43,797 nt of DNA from an uncultured Candidatus Saccharibacteria bacterium (GCA_937892705.1 CALBGR010000008.1:1-43797), one strand, 5' to 3'. Numbered from the stretch's first letter, positions 9,196 through 16,836 are shown. Program-made: numbers and translations. Notes: generated by a model not told the origin, from the letters alone.

Positions 9196-10740
9196 ATGCT
9201 TGTTGTACATAGTCCCTGGGACAATCATTCTGGCGGTATAGTAATAGACGTAGAGTGCCACCTATCCAATGGCCTACCCGGCATTACTATTATTGGATAT
9301 GCAAATAAAGCTATTGATGAAGCAAAAGAACGTTTGCGCAGTGCGTTTGCAAGTAGCAAAATACAGCTTCCCCGAAAGCGTATAGTGATAAATCTCGCAC
9401 CCGCTGATGTTCCGAAAGAAAGCACTAGTTTTGACGTACCTATTGCTGTAGCAATATTGTCAGCTTCAGGGCAAATCACTACAGAAGTAAACCCCCGTAC
9501 TGGATTTATTGGTGAGATTGGGTTAGATGGTACTATAAGGCCAGTTAGAGGAGTAATTGGAAAAATCTTAGCTGGTAAACGATCAGGTATAACTAGCTTT
9601 ATAATACCAGCAGCCAATCTTGACCAGTGTATGATGATTCCTGATGTAGAACTTTTACCATTCGCCACATTATCACAACTATACACTTACCTAACAACTG
9701 GAAAAACCGACCAAGTTATCACTACCGGTAGCGGACAACTCCCCACCAAAATAAAATCAATCACCTATTCGGTAAGTATCAGTGACATTATTGGCCAGGA
9801 ACGCGCAAAACGTGCCCTTGAAATTGCTGCAGCAGGCAACCACAATGTACTTCTCAACGGCCCTCCCGGCACCGGTAAAAGCACGCTTGCGAAAGCACTA
9901 CTGTCCATAATGCCTCCTATGACACATGAAGAAACTGTAGAAGTTACCCATTTGCAAAGTCTTGCAGCTGCAGACTACGGACAAATTGTTACTGCCAGAC
10001 CTTTTCGGTCACCACACCACAGTGCAAGTCATGTGGCTATTGTAGGGGGCGGACACAATTTACGACCAGGCGAAATAACCTTAAGTCACCGTGGCGTACT
10101 CTTTTTTGACGAACTACCTGAATTCAACCGTCTCACCATCGAAGCGTTACGCTACCCACTCGAAGAACAAGTCATAAGTATTTCGCGTGCCAAAGAAAGC
10201 GTAGAATATCCTGCAGATTTTATCTTTATAGCCACCGCCAATCCCTGTCCATGCGGCTACTATAATACCGAAAAACCATGTCGCTGTATGCCGCACGAAA
10301 TTCAGCGCTACCGTCGAAAACTTTCTGGCCCTATCTTGGACCGCATAGACCTCTATGTAGAAGTGGATGGCGTAGACCACGAACATCTGTTGCGTGAAAA
10401 TCAAAATAATCAAACCACCGAAATAATCCGAGCTCGCGTTATTAAGGCCCAGCAGCTTCAGCAATCACGCTATAAAATCAACAAACGCAATGCGAGAATG
10501 ACTAACCAAGACATCAAAACCCATGCGCACTTGTCCCAGTCAGCCAAAGAACTATTAAATACGGCAGCAAAAAAGCTGGACATCTCAGCTCGCAGCTACA
10601 TGCGCACTATTAAAATCGCTCGTACTATTGCAGACCTTGAAACATCACCGCAAATTGAACCGCATCATATCAGCGAAGCCCTCCAATATAGGAGCCATAA
10701 CTATCATGGGGGAAATGTAAAAATCATGAAGAATGTTTGA
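9196..10740 (+). CDS. comM: ComM/YifB family AAA+ ATPase (Mg-chelatase-like)
   Basis: 514 residues, full length for the family. The N-terminal Lon-protease-like fold (1-175) carries the family block around NGLPGITIIGYANKAIDEAK. The AAA+ domain has Walker A GPPGTGKS (222-229), Walker B VLFFDELPEF, and the cysteine patch ANPCPCGYYN...CRC. The C-terminal helical domain holds RSYMRTIKIARTIADLE. In naturally competent bacteria ComM is a hexameric branch-migration helicase that extends recombination of imported DNA, which fits the type IV pilus locus in this window. The ATG has no Shine-Dalgarno site; a TATAAT (9182-9187) ends 8 nt before it, suggesting a leaderless mRNA. Confidence 0.93.
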   Translation: MLVVHSPWDNHSGGIVIDVECHLSNGLPGITIIGYANKAIDEAKERLRSAFASSKIQLPRKRIVINLAPADVPKESTSFDVPIAVAILSASGQITTEVNPRTGFIGEIGLDGTIRPVRGVIGKILAGKRSGITSFIIPAANLDQCMMIPDVELLPFATLSQLYTYLTTGKTDQVITTGSGQLPTKIKSITYSVSISDIIGQERAKRALEIAAAGNHNVLLNGPPGTGKSTLAKALLSIMPPMTHEETVEVTHLQSLAAADYGQIVTARPFRSPHHSASHVAIVGGGHNLRPGEITLSHRGVLFFDELPEFNRLTIEALRYPLEEQVISISRAKESVEYPADFIFIATANPCPCGYYNTEKPCRCMPHEIQRYRRKLSGPILDRIDLYVEVDGVDHEHLLRENQNNQTTEIIRARVIKAQQLQQSRYKINKRNARMTNQDIKTHAHLSQSAKELLNTAAKKLDISARSYMRTIKIARTIADLETSPQIEPHHISEALQYRSHNYHGGNVKIMKNV

Positions 10741-10765
10741 CCTCTGTTGTCTAATCTGTTAAAAT
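10737..10765 (+). promoter_or_regulatory. infC operon promoter
   Basis: TTGACC (10737-10742), 17 nt, TAAAAT (10760-10765). It overlaps the comM stop codon. Expected start near 10772, leaving a leader of about 33 nt. Confidence 0.7.
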
Positions 10766-10804
10766 ACTTTCGTAATTTAACCTTAAAGAAAAGGAGCGCT
10801 TAAA

Positions 10805-11335
10805 ATCAGTAATAAAACACGCCTAAATCATCAAATTCAGGCACCGCAGCTACGAGTCATTGATGAGAATGGTGTGCAACTCGGTATATTTAGCAGGCAA
10901 GAAGCTCTCAGAATGGCCGAAGATAGAGAGCTCGACCTGGTAGAAATATCACCGAATGCCAATCCACCTGTTGCAAAAATCATTGACTGGGGTAAATACA
11001 ATTACCAACGCACTAAGCAACAGCAAAAGAATAAGCGGAACGCGAAAGCCACCGAGCTGAAACAAATGCGACTGGGCCTCAAAATCAGTGAGCATGATTT
11101 AGGGGTAAAGATGCGAAAAGTTGCAGGCTTTATCGAAGATGGCCACAAAGTAAAGATTTCCATCTTCTACCGCGGACGCGAAATGGCTCATAAAGACATC
11201 GGCTTTAAGCTAGCAGAAAAAATTATTACTGATTTCGGAGATAAGGTTATCGTCGAACAAGCGCCACAATTAACAGGAAAGCAATTAAGTTTTGTACTAA
11301 GGAGCAATCAACATGCCAAAGCTAAAAACTCATAG
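10805..11335 (+). CDS. infC: Translation initiation factor IF-3, ATC start codon
   Basis: 176 residues from the proposed start. IF-3 binds the 30S subunit, blocks premature 50S joining and proofreads initiator tRNA and start codon. The N-terminal domain shows LNHQIQAPQLRVIDENG and EALRMAEDRELDLVEISPNA; the linker and C domain show PPVAKIIDWGKYNYQ and FYRGREMAHKDIGF. The conserved N terminus continues upstream of the first GTG (10874). The frame is open to a stop at 10784-10786 and holds no ATG, GTG or TTG there. ATC at 10805 sits 8 nt after a perfect AGGAG (10792-10796), so ATC is the likely start. Non-canonical AUU/AUC/AUA starts are known for infC and allow IF-3 to repress its own synthesis. 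First gene of infC-rpmI-rplT. Confidence 0.93.
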   Translation: MSNKTRLNHQIQAPQLRVIDENGVQLGIFSRQEALRMAEDRELDLVEISPNANPPVAKIIDWGKYNYQRTKQQQKNKRNAKATELKQMRLGLKISEHDLGVKMRKVAGFIEDGHKVKISIFYRGREMAHKDIGFKLAEKIITDFGDKVIVEQAPQLTGKQLSFVLRSNQHAKAKNS

Positions 11336-11507
11336 CGGCACCAAAGACCGCGTTAAAGTAACCAAGAATGGCAAAGTGCGCGTACGCCGCTCTCACAGCA
11401 ACCACTTCTTACAAAAGAAGAGCAGCTCACGCAAGCGCACATTTGCAGGACTGCAGAATATTGAAGGTGCTCAAAGCAAGAATATAAAGTTGAAACTAGG
11501 AGCTTAA
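11313..11507 (+). CDS. rpmI: 50S ribosomal protein bL35
   Basis: 64 residues, the normal size. It starts MPKLKTHSGTKDRVKVTKNG and keeps the basic block FLQKKSSSRKR. The ATG lies inside the end of infC (23-bp overlap) after an AAGGAG ribosome site, so translation is probably coupled to infC. The order infC-rpmI-rplT is conserved across bacteria. Confidence 0.96.
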   Translation: MPKLKTHSGTKDRVKVTKNGKVRVRRSHSNHFLQKKSSSRKRTFAGLQNIEGAQSKNIKLKLGA

Positions 11508-11511
11508 GAAC

Positions 11512-11856
11512 ATGCGAGTTAAACGAGGTGTAACTACCCATAAACGACATCAAAAGATCCGTAAGGCTACCAAAGGCATGACCCGCGGTAACCGCTCAAG
11601 TATTCGACGTGGCAAGCAAGCTATTACTCGAGCATTACAATACGCTTACCGAGATCGCCGCAACCGCAAGCGCACATTCCGCCAACTCTGGAATACACGC
11701 ATTAACGCGGCAGCACGCGAAAACGGCACAACATACAGTCGCTTTATTGCAGGACTAAAAAAAGCCAATATTACGCTTGATCGTAAAGTTTTAGCCGAAC
11801 TCGCAGTTAATGAACCAAAGGCTTTTGAAGCAGTAGTAAAAGCTACAAATAAATAA
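11512..11856 (+). CDS. rplT: 50S ribosomal protein bL20
   Basis: 114 residues. The basic N-terminal extension (MRVKRGVTTHKRHQKIRKAT) and the globular part with YAYRDRRNRKRTFRQLWNTR and YSRFIAGLKKANI are typical of bL20, an early 23S rRNA-binding assembly protein. It begins 4 nt after rpmI, after an AGGAG site. In other bacteria L20 represses this operon by binding its mRNA; I could not identify an L20 operator here. Confidence 0.96.
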   Translation: MRVKRGVTTHKRHQKIRKATKGMTRGNRSSIRRGKQAITRALQYAYRDRRNRKRTFRQLWNTRINAAARENGTTYSRFIAGLKKANITLDRKVLAELAVNEPKAFEAVVKATNK

Positions 11857-11873
11857 GCCACCATTCCACAAAG

Positions 11874-11904
11874 AAAAACCTCTCCTGTATATGGAGAGGT
11901 TTTT
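11874..11904. terminator. Bidirectional terminator between rplT and rnpB
   Basis: A 12-bp perfect stem (AAAAACCTCTCC 11874-11885 / GGAGAGGTTTTT 11893-11904) with A and T tracts on opposite sides. It can stop the infC operon on the plus strand and RNase P RNA on the minus strand. Confidence 0.85.
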
Positions 11905-11910
11905 CATATT

Positions 11911-12274
11911 GCCAGAACTGTCTATAAGCCGGGTTCTGTAAGGCATGAGCCTTGCTGATCATCTATCTAGCCCTACTGTCGCCAATAGGGTCGAGCGGTT
12001 CTTGTGATGCACCCCTGGCGGGACACCACGAGCTTACAGCTCGCTTAAGGAGTACATCTCCTTGCAGCAGGTAGGGTTTACCTCCTATCGACGTCACCGC
12101 CGACAGCTGTGGGCTCTTACCCCACTCGTTTCACCCTTACTCCGAAAAACGGAGCGGTTTCGTTTCTGTGGCACTTTCCCTAGAGTCGCCTCCGGTTGCT
12201 GTTAGCAACTACCTTTCCCTATGCTGCCCGGACTTTCCTCCTGTAATATACAGGCGATCAGCCGACAGTCTAGC
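11911..12274 (-). ncRNA. rnpB: RNase P RNA (bacterial class A)
   Basis: About 364 nt. On the minus strand the conserved core is clear: GAGGAAAGTCCGGGC in the 5' part, GGTAAGAGCCCAC and a GTAAGGGTGAAACG-like block in the middle, and CTTATAGACAGTTCTGGC at the 3' end, whose GACAG pairs back to the 5' CTGTC (P1). It is the catalytic RNA that trims tRNA 5' leaders. An extended -10 (TGGTATAAT, TATAAT at 12286-12281) overlaps the stop codon of the upstream RNase H fusion gene, so rnpB probably has its own promoter starting near 12274. The shared terminator at 11874-11904 ends it. Confidence 0.95.
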
Positions 12275-12281
12275 ACACTAA

Positions 12282-13007
12282 TTATACCATCGTTGGGTCT
12301 TCTTCACTTTTCTTAAGCTCCAGATCCAGCACATTATTAACTGTTGCATCAGCCTCCTTATTTAAGGCACGCGGCACATGAGTAAAGGTTACCCTCTTAA
12401 ACTTCGGCAACAATTCTTTGACTGCCCCGTAAATCGGCCAGAGATCCCTATTTTTTACCTTAAACTTCCCGAGCATCTGATTTACAACCAACAGACTGTC
12501 CAAATGCACATGCACAATTCTCGCCCCATACTTCAATGCATGCTCAAGCCCTAGCTTCAGCGCCAAATACTCCGCTTGATTATTGGTAGTTATACCAAGA
12601 TAAACCCCGTTTTTAACCAGCTCATTACCGTCCATATCATATAACACATACCCACTGGCTGACGGGCCGGGATTACCCCGCGAACCACCATCTGCAAACA
12701 ACTTTACTTCTGTTATCTTTACCGCAGCATTCTCTTTAGGTTGTTGGCGGCGCACAGCTGCAAATATCTGATCAATTGCCGCAGCAAGTTCCCGATCTTT
12801 TTCAGTAATCGCACCAGCACTATGGGTTATAAGCCATATTGAAACCCTATTCCACTCATTCTCCCATAGTGGGTGATGATTCACCCGCTCAGCCTTCTCC
12901 GCAACAGCCTGCATAAAAGAAAAGGCTTCCTGAAAGTCTTTAAAGGTAAATTTTTTATATAAGCCCTTTTCTGTTTCTTGCCACGTGCCTGTTTTATTCT
13001 GGATCAT
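12282..13007 (-). CDS. Pterin-4a-carbinolamine dehydratase-like domain fused to RNase HI
   Basis: 241 residues with two recognisable domains. Residues 1-82 resemble pterin-4a-carbinolamine dehydratase (DCoH/PhhB), with the HHP motif (44-46), a downstream TH (61-62) and D71 in ITEKDRELA. Residues 100-228 are an RNase HI domain with ADGGSRGNPGP (D106), NNQAEYLAL (E146), HLDSLLV (D170) and NKEADATVN (D220), so the four-acid active site is intact. RNase HI degrades RNA in RNA-DNA hybrids. The N-terminal domain may act as a dimerisation or regulatory module, since no pterin-dependent hydroxylase is seen. The ATG is 6 nt after an extended -10 (TGCTATGAT) and has only a too-close AGGAA. Confidence 0.85.
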   Translation of the reverse strand: MIQNKTGTWQETEKGLYKKFTFKDFQEAFSFMQAVAEKAERVNHHPLWENEWNRVSIWLITHSAGAITEKDRELAAAIDQIFAAVRRQQPKENAAVKITEVKLFADGGSRGNPGPSASGYVLYDMDGNELVKNGVYLGITTNNQAEYLALKLGLEHALKYGARIVHVHLDSLLVVNQMLGKFKVKNRDLWPIYGAVKELLPKFKRVTFTHVPRALNKEADATVNNVLDLELKKSEEDPTMV

Positions 13008-13028
13008 TTCCTAATCATAGCAAACTAA

Positions 13029-13106
13029 TGGTCGGGGTGACAGGACTTGAACCTGCGACCTCACGGCCCCCAGCCGTACGCGCTAGCCACCTGCGCCACA
13101 CCCCGA
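13029..13106 (-). tRNA. tRNA-Pro (GGG)
   Basis: Cloverleaf on the minus strand. Acceptor TCGGGGT pairs with ACCCCGA, the anticodon loop is CTGGGGG (anticodon GGG), the T loop is TTCAAGT, and an encoded CCA lies at 13031-13029. A TATAAT (13117-13112) lies 5 nt before the 5' end. Confidence 0.93.
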
Positions 13107-13121
13107 AGATTATATTAAAGA

Positions 13122-13278
13122 GGCCCACAGGGCGATTTTTGAGCCACTATGACAACCTGGCTGATAACCCAGGTGGGTGCCCTCACAGCCAAGCCACGAC
13201 TTGACTAAATATTGAGCTCCCTTAATGATAAGTGTTCAGATTATCATTACGTGACCCTTTTACCGCGCCTGAGGACCG
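13122..13278 (-). ncRNA. Structured RNA with paired ends upstream of tRNA-Pro (unassigned)
   Basis: Gap of 190 nt between tRNA-Pro and the M50 gene. On the minus strand a TATAAT (13290-13285) predicts a 5' end near 13278. There a strand (13277-13266) can pair with 13134-13122 to close the whole element: GGTCC/GGGCC and CAGGCG/CGCCCTG with one bulge. Inside are a perfect 8-bp hairpin AATGATAA/TTATCATT (13224-13248) and ACCTGG/CCAGGT (13155-13174), with an alternative 8-bp pairing. Paired ends and this size resemble 6S or SRP RNAs, but the SRP GGAAG/AGCAGCC loop is absent. No terminator precedes tRNA-Pro, so the two may be co-transcribed and cut apart. Confidence 0.5.
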
Positions 13279-13298
13279 TTACTTATTATAAATTAACC

Positions 13299-13916
13299 CT
13301 ATAACAAGAATAAAGATATACTTCTATTAAGTTCCATTATGATTTGTCCGAAAGCCGGCACTGCCAGCACGAGCGCAAATACAATAAAAATACCAAACTG
13401 CTCTAATTGCGCCATAACACTGCGCACGCTGTCCGGCGCAAAAGCGTACAATATACGTGAACCATCAAGCGGCGGAATCGGCACCATATTAAACACAAAA
13501 ATACCTACATTCAGCGCTACAAATATCGTTAATGCGTTATATACATCCGCATTTCCTGAAAACACCTGTGCTATGAGGCCACCGACTGCCGCCAGCGCCA
13601 GATTAGTCAATGGGCCGGCTGCCGCAATCAACGCGGCACCAAATTCATCAAATTTAACCCTTTCGGGATTAAACGGCACTGGTTTTGCAGCCAAAATAGG
13701 TGCCTGAAACAGCAGTAGCGTAAGTATTGGCAACCCGACCGTCAAAAACGGATCAATATGACTCAAAGGATTTAAACTAATCCTGCCCGCTTCGTGTGCC
13801 GTAGTGTCCCCTAATTTGAAAGCGGTGTAGGCGTGCATCATCTCGTGAATACTAATAGCAATCACAATAGTCGCGAGCGCTATCAGTAAGGTAAATGAGT
13901 CAAATGAAAACTGCAT
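13299..13916 (-). CDS. Site-2 protease family (M50) membrane metalloprotease
   Basis: 205 residues, the short form without PDZ domain. The zinc motif HEMMH (24-28) lies in the first membrane helix. The partner motif is in the last third, IPPLDGSRIL (NPDG-like, Asp as third ligand). Four to five hydrophobic segments are visible. Family members cut transmembrane segments of anti-sigma factors or signal remnants. No substrate or sigma factor is nearby. An extended -10 (TGGTATAAT) lies 13 nt before the ATG. Confidence 0.88.
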   Translation of the reverse strand: MQFSFDSFTLLIALATIVIAISIHEMMHAYTAFKLGDTTAHEAGRISLNPLSHIDPFLTVGLPILTLLLFQAPILAAKPVPFNPERVKFDEFGAALIAAAGPLTNLALAAVGGLIAQVFSGNADVYNALTIFVALNVGIFVFNMVPIPPLDGSRILYAFAPDSVRSVMAQLEQFGIFIVFALVLAVPAFGQIIMELNRSISLFLL

Positions 13917-13984
13917 AAGATTACTTTAAATTATACCAGCTAACCTACTATTTAGACTCATAAAAATCTATAGGAGAGCGGTCA

Positions 13985-14013
13985 TTGACATATCAGAGGT
14001 AGTGCAGTATACT
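13985..14013 (+). promoter_or_regulatory. rpmB promoter
   Basis: TTGACA (13985-13990), 17 nt, TATACT (14008-14013). Expected start about 14020; the leader contains an AAGGA ribosome site. Confidence 0.75.
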
Positions 14014-14050
14014 TAAGCATTGAATCAAAGGATATTTTAAGGATATTGGT

Positions 14051-14245
14051 ATGAATAAATGTGAGATTACTGGTAAAGGCAAGCAGTTCGGCCACAACGT
14101 GAGCTTTTCACAGCGACATACGAAAAAGGTCTGGAAGCCTAACCTTCAAACCAAAACCATTGTAGTTGATGGTAAAAAGGTAAAAATGAAGATCAGCACC
14201 CAGGCACTTCGCACACTTAAGAAAAAAGGCCTTATCGCTTCCTAA
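14051..14245 (+). CDS. rpmB: 50S ribosomal protein bL28
   Basis: 64 residues, typical size. It starts MNKCEITGKGKQFGHNVSFS, followed by the conserved SQRHTKKVWKPNLQ and a C-terminal LRTLKKKGL. It stands alone with its own consensus promoter and a strong terminator. Only one of the usual zinc-type cysteines (C4) is present. Confidence 0.96.
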   Translation: MNKCEITGKGKQFGHNVSFSQRHTKKVWKPNLQTKTIVVDGKKVKMKISTQALRTLKKKGLIAS

Positions 14246-14260
14246 TTTACTCAAGCAATC

Positions 14261-14299
14261 AACTAAAAACACTGGCTATTTTGGCCAGTGTTTTTAGTT
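14261..14299. terminator. Bidirectional terminator between rpmB and the MBL-fold gene
   Basis: A 16-bp perfect stem (14261-14276 / 14284-14299) with A and T runs inside the arms. It separates convergent rpmB (+) and the metallo-beta-lactamase-fold gene (-). Confidence 0.85.
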
Positions 14300-14333
14300 A
14301 GGTAACATCGTCTAGAATATTCTGCTCTACCGC

Positions 14334-14960
14334 CTACACTGCTTTAACCACTATCAGCTGTGTTGTTTCACCAAAGTCACTACTTTTGAGCTTTAGTTTG
14401 TCAACTGTTTCTTTCGGCTCCATAGAAAGTCCAGTTATTGCCTGCTCCAAGGTTTGTTGTGGCACTGGAAAGTTCAAACTCTTATCATCATAGTGCGTTG
14501 GAATAACCAACTTCGGCTCTATTTTTTTGATAAGTTTTAAGGCACCTACTGGATCAGTTGTATAGCCATTGCCGCCGACCGGCACAAACATTACATCCAC
14601 CGTACCGATGTCTTCAAGCTGTCGCTCACTTAATTCTGGATAAATATGACCGGTTACCAAGATCCTTATATCATTTACAATGATCTTAAACATGGTGCTA
14701 CCAAACTGACCATCTTCATCCATATGTGCGCGTGCGGCTACCCCATATATTGATATACCGCTCACCTCATACTCTCCTGGATGATCGACCACCAGCGGTG
14801 ATTCAATATTCGGGAGGCTATGTGGACCGGTATACAGTACAATATCACCATCTTTAAGTATTGATTTCTTGCCCAAGTCCTCTAGGTTATCGTCGACAAC
14901 AATTCGATACTGTTTTCCACTAATAGCAATACAGTTAGCGCCGTAAAATTGTATATCCAT
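14334..14960 (-). CDS. Metallo-beta-lactamase-fold protein, metal site degenerate
   Basis: 208 residues resembling UlaG/YtnP-like MBL-fold proteins. Recognisable blocks are DHPGEYEVSGISIYG, TGHIYPELSERQLEDIG, VDVMFVPVGGNGYTTD and KLVIPTHYDD. The first metal-binding motif HxHxDH, expected after a DIVLxSH-type strand, reads TGPHSLPN instead, so most ligands are lost. It may have one metal, no metal or a non-catalytic role. Its ATG directly follows the stop of the winged-helix gene (no gap), so the two are co-translated. Confidence 0.8.
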   Translation of the reverse strand: MDIQFYGANCIAISGKQYRIVVDDNLEDLGKKSILKDGDIVLYTGPHSLPNIESPLVVDHPGEYEVSGISIYGVAARAHMDEDGQFGSTMFKIIVNDIRILVTGHIYPELSERQLEDIGTVDVMFVPVGGNGYTTDPVGALKLIKKIEPKLVIPTHYDDKSLNFPVPQQTLEQAITGLSMEPKETVDKLKLKSSDFGETTQLIVVKAV

Positions 14961-15560
14961 TTATTTTTTCTCCTGTTCTAATACATTGTTTTTATCAACA
15001 AGCACCTGCTTCTTCGCATTCATAACAGTAGTAATAAAGCGGTCTTTAATCTTTTGTCGATATTCAAACTCAGCTGGTGTCAGTATAGCATACCGCAACT
15101 CCTTGCCTTCTTTCGCTTCAAGCTCTGACACATATTTATGTACTTGATTGTCGTTTACATGTCCAACGATCAAAAGGTCAATACCGCTTGATTCATCACG
15201 TGTAAACTGTCCGGTGAGCAATGCAATCTCTACATTGCCCAAGGCTTTCAATTCGCCATCTTGACTCTTTCCTGCACCTCTCTTTGACTTGGAGCCTGAC
15301 ACTGCACTTTTGCCAAAGATCTCGCTTAGAGGCTGAAAGAACTCAAAATCTTGATTCACTTCGTAATACACCTTGTTATTGGTGTTTTCTGAAATAATAA
15401 TACCCGCACTCAACAGATTAGCAAGTTCGCGCCTTACTGAATTGATCTGCTCATCAATTTTTCTCGTAATCTCACGAACATAAAAGGAACGATTAGGATT
15501 ACTATAGAAAAGTTCGAGCAGCTTCACCCTGGTTTTAGAGCCGAACAGTTGATCTATCAT
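14961..15560 (-). CDS. Winged-helix protein with nucleotidyltransferase-like C domain
   Basis: 199 residues. Residues 1-75 form a winged helix: KTRVKLLELFYSNPNRSFYVREI, then a recognition helix near NSVRRELANLL and a wing ISENTNNKVYYEVN. Residues 105-180 resemble a MNT/pol-beta-like fold (VEIALLTGQFTRDESSGIDLLIVG, then LRYAILTPAEFEYR), but the catalytic GSxxxGxxxxDSD pattern is weak. Proteins of this build in CPR genomes are probably regulators, and its close partner is the MBL-fold gene. A TACAAT (15573-15568) with an upstream TG ends 7 nt before the ATG, with no ribosome site, so the mRNA may be leaderless. Confidence 0.75.
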   Translation of the reverse strand: MIDQLFGSKTRVKLLELFYSNPNRSFYVREITRKIDEQINSVRRELANLLSAGIIISENTNNKVYYEVNQDFEFFQPLSEIFGKSAVSGSKSKRGAGKSQDGELKALGNVEIALLTGQFTRDESSGIDLLIVGHVNDNQVHKYVSELEAKEGKELRYAILTPAEFEYRQKIKDRFITTVMNAKKQVLVDKNNVLEQEKK

Positions 15561-15600
15561 ACTTACTATTGTATCAGAAGTATCGAGGCAAATGTACGAC

Positions 15601-16488
15601 TTATTTATTCAAAAACGTTGTAGTGTACGCTACAGCTTCATTAATATTGTTCACCCAAATTACATTGTTGTCCCGCTTAAACCACGTCCGCTGCTTCTTC
15701 ACAAGCTGCATAGTGTGCGTGATAATTTTTCTGCGTACGATATCCAGATTTTCATCACCCTCAAAGTATGCTCGCCACTCTCGATAGCCTATCGCCTTCA
15801 TAGGTTCTACTTCCCAGCCATATTCCGCACTCAAAGCCCGCACTTCGGCTTCTAAACCCTGTTTTAACATAGCATCCACCCTGTTTTCTATCCGCCTTTT
15901 ATGTACGTCTTTGGGAAGGTGTATGCCCAAAACTAGCGTATTTTCTCGCAGCGGTTTTGCGCTAGCAGTTTGGCCATTTGTTTCAATTAATCGTATGAGT
16001 CTTCGTTTGTTTTTAGTATCAATACCTGCAGTTGACAAGCCTTTTTTGTGCGCCAGCGCCACTAGCTCTGTTGTATTCATGTCATCAAGTTGCTGCCGCA
16101 AAATGCTATTTGCAGGCTGTGCGCGAAACTCATAGTCATACAAAATGCTATTGACGTACAATCCACTGCCCCCCACGAGTATTGGCAGCTTGCCGCGACA
16201 ATGAACCTCATCAATGCATTTTTGCGTCATTTTTTTAAATTCTGCAACCGAATAACCATCCTTAGCATCAGCCACATTAATCATGTGATGTTGTATTTCA
16301 TACATCTCTTTTTGGGTCGGTTTTGCTGTGCCAATATCGAATTTTTTGTACACAGTCATGGCATCAGCGGCAATAATTTCGCCCCGAAATTGCCGTGCTA
16401 AATGCATACCAAATGCCGATTTACCAGAGGCGGTAAATCCTACAACAGCTATTAATGGTCTGTTTGATTTTGTGAAATTGTTGTACAT
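15601..16488 (-). CDS. miaA: tRNA dimethylallyltransferase
   Basis: About 295 residues from the chosen start. MiaA transfers dimethylallyl to A37 of tRNAs that read UNN codons. The P-loop is GFTASGKSA, followed by DAMTVYKKFDIGTAKP (substrate-binding region), QHHMINV and VGGSGLYVNSILYD. The C-terminal helices hold RTWFKRDNNVIWVN. A GTG at 16521 would extend the frame 11 residues into the end of the alkyltransferase-like gene. The ATG at 16488 is preferred because it leaves the normal short N terminus before the P-loop and no overlap. Confidence 0.92.
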   Translation of the reverse strand: MYNNFTKSNRPLIAVVGFTASGKSAFGMHLARQFRGEIIAADAMTVYKKFDIGTAKPTQKEMYEIQHHMINVADAKDGYSVAEFKKMTQKCIDEVHCRGKLPILVGGSGLYVNSILYDYEFRAQPANSILRQQLDDMNTTELVALAHKKGLSTAGIDTKNKRRLIRLIETNGQTASAKPLRENTLVLGIHLPKDVHKRRIENRVDAMLKQGLEAEVRALSAEYGWEVEPMKAIGYREWRAYFEGDENLDIVRRKIITHTMQLVKKQRTWFKRDNNVIWVNNINEAVAYTTTFLNK

Positions 16489-16499
16489 GCCTGTTGTTA

Positions 16500-16823
16500 T
16501 TATAACATCTTTGGAAACCACAAAATGTTGTCAAAATCCTGAATAAAATTATCGTCATTAAAACGAATTCCTTCCATTTCGAGATGCTTTTTATGAGCGT
16601 TTCTGCCGCCTGGATAACCCGCTGCCAAACCGCCTTTTCGATTCACTACACGATGCCATGGCAATGACGGATCTCCAAAATGAGCAATTCCGCCTACAAT
16701 TCGTGCTGCTCGCGCATTACCACATAGTGCAGCAATTTGACCGTACGTCATAACACGGCCTTTGGGAATTTGAGCAACAATTGCTTCTACCTTTTCTCGA
16801 AATGAACTATTATTTTGATCCAT
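16500..16823 (-). CDS. atl: Alkyltransferase-like protein (ATL, inactive MGMT homologue)
   Basis: 107 residues from ATG 16823. The fold is the DNA-binding domain of O6-alkylguanine transferases: GRVMTYGQIAALCG, ARIVGGIA, and the active-site block as PWHRVVNRKGG. In MGMT this block is PCHRV with the acceptor cysteine; here Trp replaces Cys, the hallmark of ATL proteins, which bind O6-alkylguanine and hand lesions to nucleotide excision repair. The frame could extend to 16880, but that part overlaps the hairpin after thrS, and ATG 16823 follows an AAGAAAAGG ribosome site. Confidence 0.9.
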   Translation of the reverse strand: MDQNNSSFREKVEAIVAQIPKGRVMTYGQIAALCGNARAARIVGGIAHFGDPSLPWHRVVNRKGGLAAGYPGGRNAHKKHLEMEGIRFNDDNFIQDFDNILWFPKML

Positions 16824-16836
16824 ATAGCCTTTTCTT

